Assembly: GCA_029289325.1 (NCBI GenBank) | Contig: JARFTV010000011.1 | Coordinates: 1-64,000 of the forward strand | Reading direction: 5' to 3' | Source: Alphaproteobacteria bacterium | GTDB taxonomy: Bacteria > Pseudomonadota > Alphaproteobacteria > Rhodobacterales > Rhodobacteraceae | Length of the DNA stretch: 64,000 nucleotides | In this document: positions 16,011-25,267 of the stretch, piece after piece | Layout of the letters: each line of letters starts with the position of its first letter | Position numbering within the stretch: the stretch's first letter is position 1 | Program-made: the position numbers and the translations under genes | The notes under the pieces: generated by a model | The model's input: only the letters and a program-made list of their open reading frames with translations | Told to the model about the DNA's origin: nothing | Database searches by the model: none

Positions 16011-18437
16011 TCATTCCGCCGCCCGCAATCGCAGATCCGCCACCGGCTGCCAGTCGACCGGCCGCTCGGCATATGCGGCCCAAGGATCGGCCTGATGGAT
16101 CGACTGGCTCAGCATGAAGCGGTCGTAAAGCGCGCGCCGGATCGCAGGGTCCACGATCTGGGCGCGGCACCAGTCAAGGCCGACCTTCGCCACCCACTTG
16201 TAGATTCGATGCAGGTAGCGGGCATTCTCGCGGTATAGCTGGGTGAAGGCGGCGATCACCTCCATTGCCTCATCTTCGGTCGCGACAGTGACCAGAAGTT
16301 CAGTCTCCTTCACATCCATCCCAGCCGCCCCCGCGACGCTGATCTGGTAGCCACTATCCACGCAGACAACGCCGATATCCTTGCAAGTCGCTTCGGCGCA
16401 GTTCCTTGGGCAGCCGGACACGCCCAACTTGACCTTGGCCGGCGTCCAGGACCCCCAGAGGAGTTTTTCCAATTTAATCCCGAGGCCGGTGGAATCCTGC
16501 GTGCCGAAGCGGCAGAATTCGGAGCCGACACAGGTCTTCACTGTGCGCAGCCCCTTGGCATACGCGTGACCCGAGACCATCCCGGCGGCGTTCAGGTCGG
16601 ACCAGATCGCGGGCAGGTCTTCCTTCCTGACACCCAGCAGGTCGATCCGCTGGCCGCCGGTCACCTTGACCATCGGCACGGCGTATTTGTCCGCCGCATC
16701 GGCAATCGCCCGCAGCTCCGCCGGAGTGGTCACCCCGCCCCACATGCGGGGGACGACAGAATAGGTGCCGTCCTTCTGGATATTGGCGTGGTTTCTTTCG
16801 TTAACGAAGCGCGATTGCCGGTCGTCGCGGTAGTCGAGCGGCCAGTCGGCCAACAGGTAGTAGTTCAGTGCCGGGCGGCACGAGGCGCAGCCGCCGACCG
16901 TCTTCCAGCCCAGCTCCTGCATCACGGCGGGAATGGATTTGAGACCGCCGGCCTTTATCAGCCGCCGCACGTCCTCATGCGTGTGGTCGGTGCATTTGCA
17001 CATCGGCGGATTGGCATTGGCGGTAAAGCCGTCGCCCAGCGTCAGCGCCATGACCTGCTCCACAAGGCCGGTGCAGGTGCCGCAGCTGGCGCTAGCCTTG
17101 GTGGCGGTCCGAACCGCATCCAGCGTGCTGGCGCCACCTTCGATTGCAGTAACGATCCTTCCCTTGCAGACGCCGTTGCAGCCACAGATCTCCGCCTCAG
17201 GCGGCAAGGCTGCAACGGCTGCCAGAGGGTCCGCTGAAGCGCCCCCCTGAAACGCCGGGCCAAAGATCAGCGTGTCGCGGATCGCAGATACGTCTTCGCC
17301 CGTTCGGATCTTGTCGAAGAACCAGGCCCCGTCGGCGGTATCGCCATACATGACCGCGCCGATCAGCCGGTCATCTTCCACCACCAGCCGCTTGTAGACC
17401 CCACGCCCGGGATCGCGGAAGACGATATCCTCGCGGCCCGGAGCACCGGCAAAATCTCCGGCGCTGAACAGGTCAACGCCGGTGACCTTCAACTTGGTCG
17501 CGGTCTGCACAGGGCGGAAAGCGGCCTCTTGCCCCATCAGGGTCGCGGCCAGCACCCTAGCCTGGTCGTAGAGCGGGGCCACCAGACCGAAGAGCTGCTT
17601 GTCATGCTCAACACATTCCCCCAGCGCAAAGATCGAGGGGTCGGAGGTGCGCATTTGGTCATCGACCGTGATCCCGCGTCCGATGTCCAGACGTGCATCG
17701 GTGGCGATGCGGATTTCGGGCCGGATGCCCACCGCCATGCAGACAAGGTCAGCATCATAGACAGTGCCATCCTCCAGCAGCACTGCTTCTACCCTGCCCT
17801 TTCCCAGAATTGCCTTGGTCGCACCTTTGCAATGCACACGGATGCCGCGTGCCTCGAGGTCCCGTTGCAGAAGATAGCCCGCGGCCGGGTCCAGTTGACG
17901 CTCCATCAGGTGACCCATCAGGTGGATCACCGTCACCTCCGCCCCGCGGGCGGCCATTCCGGCCGCCGCTTCCAGCCCCAGCAAGCCGCCGCCGATCACC
18001 ACCGCCTTCGCACCCGGGCCGCTGGCGGCGATCATCGCGTTCGTATCGTCGAGGTCGCGATAGGTGACGACGCCGGGCAGATCGCGTCCTGCCACCGGGA
18101 TCATGAAGGGCGCGCTACCGGTCGCAATCACCAGCACGTCATAGGGTGTCTCGCCCCGCTGCGAGACAACGACTTTCCGGCCGCGATCGATCCTGACCAC
18201 CGCCTCGCCAAACCGACACTCAACCCCCCGAGCGGCATACCAAGCATCGTCATGCGTGACGATCTGATCATAGGTCTTCTCGCCCGACAGCACCGGCGAC
18301 AGCATCAGCCGATTGTAATTGCCGCGCGGCTCGGCGTTGAACAGTGTCACATGGCCGTCAAAGCCCGCTTCGAACAGATGCTCCAGCATCCGGCCCGAGG
18401 CCATCCCCGCCCCGATCACCACAAGTTTCCAGGTCAT
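16011..18437 (-). CDS. nirB: Nitrite reductase [NAD(P)H] large subunit
   Basis: VVIGAGMASGRMLEHL, BFD-like CGCNGVCKG, siroheme/4Fe-4S CPRNCAEATCKD. Confidence 0.95.
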   Translation of the reverse strand: MTWKLVVIGAGMASGRMLEHLFEAGFDGHVTLFNAEPRGNYNRLMLSPVLSGEKTYDQIVTHDDAWYAARGVECRFGEAVVRIDRGRKVVVSQRGETPYDVLVIATGSAPFMIPVAGRDLPGVVTYRDLDDTNAMIAASGPGAKAVVIGGGLLGLEAAAGMAARGAEVTVIHLMGHLMERQLDPAAGYLLQRDLEARGIRVHCKGATKAILGKGRVEAVLLEDGTVYDADLVCMAVGIRPEIRIATDARLDIGRGITVDDQMRTSDPSIFALGECVEHDKQLFGLVAPLYDQARVLAATLMGQEAAFRPVQTATKLKVTGVDLFSAGDFAGAPGREDIVFRDPGRGVYKRLVVEDDRLIGAVMYGDTADGAWFFDKIRTGEDVSAIRDTLIFGPAFQGGASADPLAAVAALPPEAEICGCNGVCKGRIVTAIEGGASTLDAVRTATKASASCGTCTGLVEQVMALTLGDGFTANANPPMCKCTDHTHEDVRRLIKAGGLKSIPAVMQELGWKTVGGCASCRPALNYYLLADWPLDYRDDRQSRFVNERNHANIQKDGTYSVVPRMWGGVTTPAELRAIADAADKYAVPMVKVTGGQRIDLLGVRKEDLPAIWSDLNAAGMVSGHAYAKGLRTVKTCVGSEFCRFGTQDSTGLGIKLEKLLWGSWTPAKVKLGVSGCPRNCAEATCKDIGVVCVDSGYQISVAGAAGMDVKETELLVTVATEDEAMEVIAAFTQLYRENARYLHRIYKWVAKVGLDWCRAQIVDPAIRRALYDRFMLSQSIHQADPWAAYAERPVDWQPVADLRLRAAE

Positions 18438-19228
18438 TCTGCGGCCTCCACGAACCGATGGCGCTCATACAGGAACCGCAGCACCGCCTCACGGGCGCGG
18501 ACGTAGTCGGGCTGGCTGGCAAGCGCGATCCTGTCGCGTGGACGGGGGATCGGGACGGGCAGCACTTCGCCAATGGTGGCGGCGGGGCCGTTGGTCATCA
18601 TCACGATGCGGTCGGCCAGCAGGACCGCCTCATCCACATCATGGGTGATCATGATCATCGTGTTGCCTAGGCGGGCATGGATATCCATCACAGCATCTTG
18701 CAGATGCGCCCGCGTCAGTGCGTCCAGCGCGCCGAAGGGCTCATCAAGCAGCAGGATCTTCGGCTCCATCGCCAGTGCGCGGGCGATGCCCACCCGCTGC
18801 CGCATACCGCCCGAGATCTCTCCAGGTCGCTTGTCGGCGGCATGGGTCATTTGCACGAGGTCAAGGTTCTGCATGATCCAGTCACGCCGCTCGGCCCGTG
18901 ATTTCGTGCTGCCAAAGACCTTTGTCACGGCCAGTTTCACGTTGTCGTAGACTGTCAGCCACGGCAGCAGGCTGTGGTTCTGGAAGACCACCGCGCGGTC
19001 GGGGCCGGGGGCGTTGACCTCGCGACCTTCCAACTTGATTGCGCCGGTCGTCACTTCGGTCAATCCGGCGATCAGGTTCAGAAGCGTGGACTTGCCGCAG
19101 CCGGAATGGCCGATGATGCTGACGAACTCGCCCTTCTCAATGGTCAGGCGGATATCGGACAGGACTTCGGTCACTTTCGGACCGCTGATGAAGCTTTTGC
19201 AGACCCGGTCGATTTGCAGGTATTTCAT
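18434..19228 (-). CDS. nrtD: Nitrate ABC transporter ATP-binding protein
   Basis: GHSGCGKSTLLN Walker A, SGGMRQRVGIARAL signature, LLLDEPFGALD Walker B; genomic context. Confidence 0.9.
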   Translation of the reverse strand: MKYLQIDRVCKSFISGPKVTEVLSDIRLTIEKGEFVSIIGHSGCGKSTLLNLIAGLTEVTTGAIKLEGREVNAPGPDRAVVFQNHSLLPWLTVYDNVKLAVTKVFGSTKSRAERRDWIMQNLDLVQMTHAADKRPGEISGGMRQRVGIARALAMEPKILLLDEPFGALDALTRAHLQDAVMDIHARLGNTMIMITHDVDEAVLLADRIVMMTNGPAATIGEVLPVPIPRPRDRIALASQPDYVRAREAVLRFLYERHRFVEAAE

Positions 19229-19240
19229 CGTCTGAGCCCC

Positions 19241-20125
19241 CTATGCAGCCGTGCCGCGAGACACGACGCGCCCGATGAAGGCAACCAGCCGGTCAAGCAC
19301 GAAGCCTGTCACCCCGATGTAGACCAGCGCCACCATGATGTCGGTCAGGCGGGAAGAGTTCCACGCATCCCAGATGAAGAAGCCGATGCCCACACCTCCG
19401 GTCAGCATCTCGGCGGCGACGATGGCGAGCCACGAGAGGCCAACGCCGATGCGGAGGCCGGAAAAGATGTAGGGCGCGGCTGAAGGCACCATGATCTTCC
19501 AGAAGAACTCTACCTGGTTCAGCCGCAGGACGGCGGCGACATTGCGGTAATCCTGCGGAATGGCGCGGACGCCGGCGGCGGTGTTGATGATGATCGGCCA
19601 GATCGCGGTGATGAAGATCACGAAGATTGCCGATGGCCGGCTGTCCATGAAGGCGGCCAGCGAGATCGGCAGCCAGGCCAGCGGCGGCACGGTGCGCAGG
19701 ACCTGAAAGATTGGGTCAAAGCCCCGCATCATCAGCGCCGATTGCCCGATCACCGCGCCGACCAGCACGCCCACAACGGCGGCAAGGCCAAATCCATAGG
19801 CCACCCGCTCCAGGGAGGTAAGGACACGCCAACCCAGCCCTATGTCCTGTGTCCCGTAGACATAGAACGGGTCGAGAATAAGGTCGGCGCTCTCGGCCCA
19901 TACAGCGGCGGGGGTTGGGAGACCCGAACCTTCCCCGGAAAACGCTACCTGCCAAACCGCCAGCAGCACCATCAGCACCACCAGCGGCGGCAGGACCATG
20001 GCGCCAAGATCGGACAGGATGCGCCGGACCCCGAGCTGCGGGTTCGGCGTGGCCGGCAGGGAAATGACCTTGGCCGACGGCTTCGGCGCGTTTTCCGGCG
20101 GGGATTTCAATGCGACAATCGACAT
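19241..20125 (-). CDS. nrtB: Nitrate ABC transporter permease
   Basis: Hydrophobic permease with MLTGGVGIGFFIWDAWN; start trimmed to MSIVALKSPP. Confidence 0.9.
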   Translation of the reverse strand: MSIVALKSPPENAPKPSAKVISLPATPNPQLGVRRILSDLGAMVLPPLVVLMVLLAVWQVAFSGEGSGLPTPAAVWAESADLILDPFYVYGTQDIGLGWRVLTSLERVAYGFGLAAVVGVLVGAVIGQSALMMRGFDPIFQVLRTVPPLAWLPISLAAFMDSRPSAIFVIFITAIWPIIINTAAGVRAIPQDYRNVAAVLRLNQVEFFWKIMVPSAAPYIFSGLRIGVGLSWLAIVAAEMLTGGVGIGFFIWDAWNSSRLTDIMVALVYIGVTGFVLDRLVAFIGRVVSRGTAA

Positions 20126-20135
20126 GCCCACCCCC

Positions 20136-21416
20136 TCACGCCATGGCCTTGATCGACAGGCTGTCGAGATAGGCATCCGGGTTCGCCGGGTCGAAGCTCT
20201 TGCCGTCGAAGAATGTCTCTACCCCCCGGCTGTCGCCGAAATCGGGGGTCAGGCCGAGGCCCTTGGCGGCCTCAAGCCACAGATCGCCGCGGTTCGTCGC
20301 ATCGACCAGCGCCTTGGTATTAAGATCGCCCGGCAGGTTGCCCCAGCGCTTGTTCTCGGTGATGAACCAGCTGTCCAGGGACTTCCACGGGTATGAGGTC
20401 GCCCCGTCGCGCCAGAACTTCATCGCAAGATCGGGCCGGGTTTCCACGCGACCGTTGCCATAGTTGATCTCGCCCTTGATGCGGGTAACGATGTCGGCGA
20501 CCGGCACGTTGTACCACTGGCGACGGCCGACGATGGAAGCCATCTCTTCCTTGTTGGCGGGGTCATCGCACCAGATCTGCGCCTCCATCACCGCCATCAT
20601 CAACGCCACCGTTGCGTTGGGGTTTGCGTCCACCCAGTCGGCACGCATGCCCAGGATCTTTTCGGGGTGCAGGTTCCAGATCTCGCCCGTGGTTGTGGCG
20701 GTAAAGCCGATGCCCTGGTTGACCAGCTGTTCGTTCCACGGCTCGCCGACGCAGAAGGCCTCCATGTTGCCGACCTTCATGTTCGCCACCATCTGCGGCG
20801 GCGGTACAACGATCAGGTCGACATCCCTGGTCGGGTCAATTCCGCCCGCTGCCAGCCAGTAGCGCATCCACAAATCATGCGTCCCGCCGGGGAAGGTCAT
20901 GGCGACCGGCACCTCCTGCCCCGCCGCCCGCTTGGCGGCAAAGACCTCGCGCAGGGGCGAGCTGTCGAGGCCAACGCCGGTCTCGGCATGAGCCTGCGCG
21001 ACCGAGATCGCTTGCGCGTCCTCGTTCAGGTTCAGAAGCGTGTACATCGGCAAGGGCTGGTTGTTCTGCATCACACGACCGGTGGCATACAAATGCACCT
21101 TCGGCCGCAGGATATGCCCGCCGTCGATCCCGCCTGCGGCCGACCCTAGCGCCATGTTGTCCCGCGTAGCGCCCCAGCTGGCCTGCTTTTCCACCAGCAC
21201 ATCGGGCATGCCGTGCTTGGCGAAGAACCCCTTTTCCAAAGCGATGATCAGCGGCGCAGAGTCGGTCAACGCGATGTAGCCCAGCTTGGCACCCGTCACC
21301 TCTGGTGTGGAGGTGGCGGCCCAAGCCCCGCCGGGCAGGACCAGCTTGGCTGCGGCGACGGTGGCAGCAAGGCCGGTTGCGGATTTCAGGAAGGCGCGGC
21401 GCGAGCGGTGGGGCAT
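20136..21416 (-). CDS. nrtA: Nitrate ABC transporter substrate-binding protein (Tat-type signal)
   Basis: MPHRSRRAFLKSATG signal; GYIALTDSAPLIIALEKGFF...FCVGEPWNEQLV CmpA/NrtA signature. Confidence 0.92.
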   Translation of the reverse strand: MPHRSRRAFLKSATGLAATVAAAKLVLPGGAWAATSTPEVTGAKLGYIALTDSAPLIIALEKGFFAKHGMPDVLVEKQASWGATRDNMALGSAAGGIDGGHILRPKVHLYATGRVMQNNQPLPMYTLLNLNEDAQAISVAQAHAETGVGLDSSPLREVFAAKRAAGQEVPVAMTFPGGTHDLWMRYWLAAGGIDPTRDVDLIVVPPPQMVANMKVGNMEAFCVGEPWNEQLVNQGIGFTATTTGEIWNLHPEKILGMRADWVDANPNATVALMMAVMEAQIWCDDPANKEEMASIVGRRQWYNVPVADIVTRIKGEINYGNGRVETRPDLAMKFWRDGATSYPWKSLDSWFITENKRWGNLPGDLNTKALVDATNRGDLWLEAAKGLGLTPDFGDSRGVETFFDGKSFDPANPDAYLDSLSIKAMA

Positions 21417-21484
21417 CAGGCAAGTCCTCTGGCAGGGGCCCCCTCCAGACTGGTTGGGGGGGCGGGCGGCTGGGGTCAAACGCA

Positions 21485-21514
21485 AAAGGCCACCGCAATC
21501 GCCGACCGTGGGGC
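21485..21514 (-). terminator. Attenuator-like hairpin in the nas leader
   Basis: Minus strand GGCCCCACGGTCGGCGATTGCGGTGGCC followed by TTTTGCGTTT (imperfect stem). Confidence 0.55.
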
Positions 21515-21545
21515 CGGGATGGGTGGCGTCGTTGCCGTGCGGGGG

Positions 21546-21593
21546 ACCGCATCCTTGCGGTTCTGGGCAGCGCCGGGCGTCGTTGCCCTGCAC
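21546..21593 (-). ncRNA. ANTAR-type two-hairpin leader RNA of the nas operon
   Basis: Minus strand P1 GUGCAGGGC-AACGAC-GCCCGGCGC (21570-21593) and P2 ACCGC-AAGGAU-GCGGU (21546-21561), both hexaloops with A1 and G4; lies between nasS and nrtA, with nasT (ANTAR protein) upstream. Confidence 0.72.
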
Positions 21594-21698
21594 TTGCTCC
21601 AACGGTGCCTACCTGCTTTTCTCCGGTCAAGCGCTGCGGTGCGGTATCGCACTTGCAGCATGAGATTTCTGCAGGTCTGCCGACGCCTGCCCAAATCT

Positions 21699-22874
21699 TC
21701 AGCGCAGAGCGAACGGCGGTTCGAAGGTCTCACCGTCGAAAAAGGCATCCGGTCCCAGAATCATCTGCCCCTTTTCCGAAGCAACCGCTGTCGGATGCAC
21801 CATCCCGCCCTCAATCCGGACCGATGCACCGGGCAGATCCGCTCCCGCCGTGCGTAGGTGGTGGCGGTAAAGGTCGGTACGGAAACACCCCATCGCGACC
21901 TGCATCGCGCGGACTTCGTCCAGTCCGTGCAGCCGGGCGATCCGCCGTGCTAGTAGGGCGGCGAGGCTGCGCCATGGGAAGTTCGCGGCTCCCGCGTGGA
22001 AGCGCACGAAGCCGGGATATTCCCGAACCTCGCCAGTTGCGCTGACGTGGAGACGGTCCATCAGCCCGCGCTCGCTCAGCTCCGTTGGCAGGTTCAGATA
22101 TTCGGGACGTGACAGGATTTCGGCCGCCGTCGCGCGGTTTTCCGCACGATCCAGCCAGCGGCAGGCCCGCCAGACCGCCCGCATCAGACGCCCCGTCTCC
22201 TCTGGTCGGCCCTCAGCGAAGTCGCGGGTCAGGACCAGCCCCTTTTCAGGCGGCGAGGCCCAGATGGCGCGCCCCGCCAGCACCAGCGCTCCAGCCCCGC
22301 GTTCCACCGCGTAAGAGGCCCAGGGCTCTCCCACGCAGAAGGCATCCACCTCGCCGCTGGCCAGTGCATCGGCCATCTGGGGCGGTGGCACGGTGTGGAT
22401 GCTCAGGCCCGCCGCAAGCGCATTCCCGTCCAGCCAGCGCCGCACCAGTTCGGCCTGGGTAGAGAACGGAAAGGGCACGCCCACCCGCAGGCTGTCGGGT
22501 GCAACCGCAGCCAGCGCCGCCCGCGCGGCAAGAGGATCGCCGAATCCGAAGCCATGGCCCTTGCCCCGCATCGCCTGGGCCAAGGCCGTGCTGACGCAGA
22601 TCGCTTGCCCGCCGACCGACAGCACCATCACCAGATCGAACGGCGGATAAGCCGGCCCAAGGCCAAGGCTCTGCGCAATGGGCAGGGGAACCAGCATATG
22701 CGCGGCATCGATCCCGCCCAGACCCAGAAGGTCGCGGCTCTGGGCCCAGCTTTGCAGGCGGATCAGCTTCAGCGCTAAACCCTCCTCGGCTGCAAAGCCC
22801 AGTTCCTGCGCGATGATCAGTGGCGCGGCATCTGTCAGGGGCACGTACCCGAGGCGCAGGCTTGCCATGCTCAT
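21699..22874 (-). CDS. nasS: Nitrate sensor NasS (NrtA/CmpA-like, no signal peptide)
   Basis: LRLGYVPLTDAAPLIIAQELGFAAEEGL...FCVGEPWASYAVERG; adjacent to nasT. Confidence 0.88.
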   Translation of the reverse strand: MSMASLRLGYVPLTDAAPLIIAQELGFAAEEGLALKLIRLQSWAQSRDLLGLGGIDAAHMLVPLPIAQSLGLGPAYPPFDLVMVLSVGGQAICVSTALAQAMRGKGHGFGFGDPLAARAALAAVAPDSLRVGVPFPFSTQAELVRRWLDGNALAAGLSIHTVPPPQMADALASGEVDAFCVGEPWASYAVERGAGALVLAGRAIWASPPEKGLVLTRDFAEGRPEETGRLMRAVWRACRWLDRAENRATAAEILSRPEYLNLPTELSERGLMDRLHVSATGEVREYPGFVRFHAGAANFPWRSLAALLARRIARLHGLDEVRAMQVAMGCFRTDLYRHHLRTAGADLPGASVRIEGGMVHPTAVASEKGQMILGPDAFFDGETFEPPFALR

Positions 22875-23452
22875 GTCAGAAGTCCCGCCGCCATGACCAG
22901 CTGCTGCGCGATGTCAGCCATGCGGCGGTTCTGGTCCATCGCCGTCTTGCGCAGCAGCGCATAGGCAGCCTCTTCGTCGATCCCGCGCGCCTTCATCAGG
23001 ATCGCCTTGGCGCGGTCGATGATCTTGCGTTCCTCCAGCGCGGCGCGCGTCGCGGCCAGTTCGGCGCGCATCTTCTGGAACAGATGAAACCGCGCAATGG
23101 CGGCATCCAGAATCGGCTTGATCCGGTCGGGGTGCAGCCCGTCCACCACATAAGCCGAGACACCCGACTCGATCGCAGCCCGGGTCAGCTGCTCATCCGA
23201 GCGGTCAACGAACATCGCCACTGGTCGCTCCATCGGGCCTGAGATCAACGCCAGCTCCTCCAGTACATCGCGCGACGGATCGGCCACATCGATCAGCACA
23301 ATATCCGGGGACTGCTCGGCAATACGGCGGGCAAGGCCGGTCGGCTCGGAAATGACCGTGATGGCATGATCGCCCGAAGCGCTCAGTCCATCGACGATGC
23401 GAAGGGCGCGGGCGCGGTCCCGCTCGATAACGATGATCGACAGACGCGCCAT
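22871..23452 (-). CDS. nasT: ANTAR-domain response regulator/antiterminator NasT
   Basis: Receiver-like N-terminus; C-terminal LEERKIIDRAKAILMKARGIDEEAAYALLRKTAMDQNRRMADIAQQLV is a canonical ANTAR domain. Confidence 0.92.
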   Translation of the reverse strand: MARLSIIVIERDRARALRIVDGLSASGDHAITVISEPTGLARRIAEQSPDIVLIDVADPSRDVLEELALISGPMERPVAMFVDRSDEQLTRAAIESGVSAYVVDGLHPDRIKPILDAAIARFHLFQKMRAELAATRAALEERKIIDRAKAILMKARGIDEEAAYALLRKTAMDQNRRMADIAQQLVMAAGLLT

Positions 23453-23627
23453 GCCAAGCCCTCCGTGAACCCGATGTTTGCGACCGGGTGCAAGGAAGCA
23501 ACTTTCGAGGCTTGCGCGGCCAGCGCATTCTCCGCTCCGGCCTGTTTGACTTGCAACGACACACACCACTGCATGAAACTTGTGCGAGTAGGCAGAAGAC
23601 CTGGGTTAGGAGGACCTCCGCTCAACA

Positions 23628-23643
23628 ACCGACAGGGGTCGGT
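23628..23643. terminator. Hairpin ACCGAC-AGGG-GTCGGT downstream of cheD
   Basis: 6-bp perfect stem with tetraloop; minus strand followed by TTGTTGAG. Confidence 0.4.
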
Positions 23644-23656
23644 GAGCGAGCGGCAA

Positions 23657-24175
23657 TCAGAACAGCGTAACGTTCGGCCGGAAAAGGGGCTCGATCGGCG
23701 CAGTCGGATCGTCCACGATTCCCGGGACGATCATCTGCTGGGCCTTGCCGGTCTGCGGCCAGAAGTGCACCCGCCGGGCATTGGTTCCGCCCAGACTTTC
23801 AGCGATGCAGTTGATCCCCTCCGTGGCAAGGAACTGTCGCGCGAACCTCGCGTTTCCGTCGCCGATCGGTGCCAGCCTGGGCGACATGTTTGCGCCGCCA
23901 AAGGCCTTTGCCACCAGTGCGCCGCGCCGGGCTCCAAGGCGGAGGAGGGCGTTGATCAGCTGCTCCATCGCATTGACGCCATAGCGGTCCGATCTTGCAT
24001 CCATCGACTTACCGCCGTCCGGGAGCAGGAAATGGTTCATTCCGCCAACCCCGCTTTCAGGATCGTGCAAGCAGACGGCGACGCAGGACCCCAGTACGGT
24101 CGACAGCACGACAGGATCGCGCGTGGCGTGGAATTCGCCTTGCGTCAGGGTCACGAAGCGGTTTGTGGTCATCAT
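23657..24175 (-). CDS. cheD: Chemoreceptor glutamine deamidase
   Basis: TVLGSCVAVCLHDPESGVGGMNHFLLPDG; KAFGGANM. Confidence 0.93.
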   Translation of the reverse strand: MMTTNRFVTLTQGEFHATRDPVVLSTVLGSCVAVCLHDPESGVGGMNHFLLPDGGKSMDARSDRYGVNAMEQLINALLRLGARRGALVAKAFGGANMSPRLAPIGDGNARFARQFLATEGINCIAESLGGTNARRVHFWPQTGKAQQMIVPGIVDDPTAPIEPLFRPNVTLF

Positions 24176-25266
24176 CTGATAGCGTCACGTCTTGTCGCCC
24201 GCAGCGCCTCTTGCGCGATACGGGAGAGGGGAAGCTGCTGCTCGACCGCGCCCATCTCCCAAGCCGCACGGGGCATGCCGTAAACCAGCGAGGTCGTTTC
24301 GTCCTGTGCGATGGTCCTCGCGCCGCCCTGGCGAAGCGCCGCCAGTCCGGCAGCCCCGTCGCGACCCATACCCGTCAGAAGCACGGCGACAGCCTGATCC
24401 GCCCAGGAAAGCGCCGACCGGAAAAGCACATCGACCGAGGGGAGGTGACCGGAAACCGGCGGCCCCTGGTGCAGGTGGCAGCGCAGAGAGTTGCGAGCGC
24501 AGATGCGAAGATGCTGGTCGCCGCCAGCCGCGATGCAGACGGTGCCACGCTGAAGCTCCATGCCGTCGCGCGGCGCCACGACCCGGGCGCGACAGGCCTT
24601 GCCGAGGAGTTGAACAAGGCTGTCGGCGCGGTCGCGCCCCGTGTGCTGGACGATGGCCGTGGGTGGGCAGTCTTCGGGGAAGGCTGACAGGATGTCCATC
24701 AGTGCGTCGACGCCACCTGTGGAGGCTCCGATCAGAAGAAACCGGTCACCGGCGGTCGCGATAGGGGCCGGTGGCTGGACGGGCGGGACCTGGCTCGAGA
24801 TCGGCGGGGCATCGATCGGCGCATCAATGACGGCCTTCAGCGCAACGGCTGCGTCTCCGACTGACAGGCCGTGCGTCAAGACCGGCAGGTTGCGCGCGTC
24901 GCGAAGTGGCGCTGCGCCATTCGGCGCAGCGTGCCGCTGCGTGACCGCGATCCACCGGCAGGCGACGGAAAGCAGCGCCCGGCGCACCTTTTCGAATTCA
25001 TGCGATCCGGCAAGACTTGCATCCACTACGGCAATCTGGGGCCTGGTGGATGATAGAAGTGCTAGTGTCTCTGGCACTGTCCTGGCCTTGCCGACAAGAT
25101 CGACCCAAGGGATGCGGGCAAGCTGTCGGCCGATCTGCGCACTGGCGATCGGGCTTGCCGCAGCCACGAGGATTCGTGTGCGCGGCAAGTCCCTTTCGTG
25201 CAGTGGCCGTCGGAGTGCAGGCCGGGAGCGGTGGTCGCCCGCGGCCCCCGTGACGCGGGACGTCAT
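24172..25266 (-). CDS. cheB: Protein-glutamate methylesterase CheB
   Basis: LIGASTGGVDAL, CPPTAIVQHTGRD, VLLTGMGRDGAAGLAALRQGGARTIAQDE; start trimmed to MTSRVTGAAG. Confidence 0.9.
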   Translation of the reverse strand: MTSRVTGAAGDHRSRPALRRPLHERDLPRTRILVAAASPIASAQIGRQLARIPWVDLVGKARTVPETLALLSSTRPQIAVVDASLAGSHEFEKVRRALLSVACRWIAVTQRHAAPNGAAPLRDARNLPVLTHGLSVGDAAVALKAVIDAPIDAPPISSQVPPVQPPAPIATAGDRFLLIGASTGGVDALMDILSAFPEDCPPTAIVQHTGRDRADSLVQLLGKACRARVVAPRDGMELQRGTVCIAAGGDQHLRICARNSLRCHLHQGPPVSGHLPSVDVLFRSALSWADQAVAVLLTGMGRDGAAGLAALRQGGARTIAQDETTSLVYGMPRAAWEMGAVEQQLPLSRIAQEALRATRRDAIR

Positions 25267-25267
25267 A

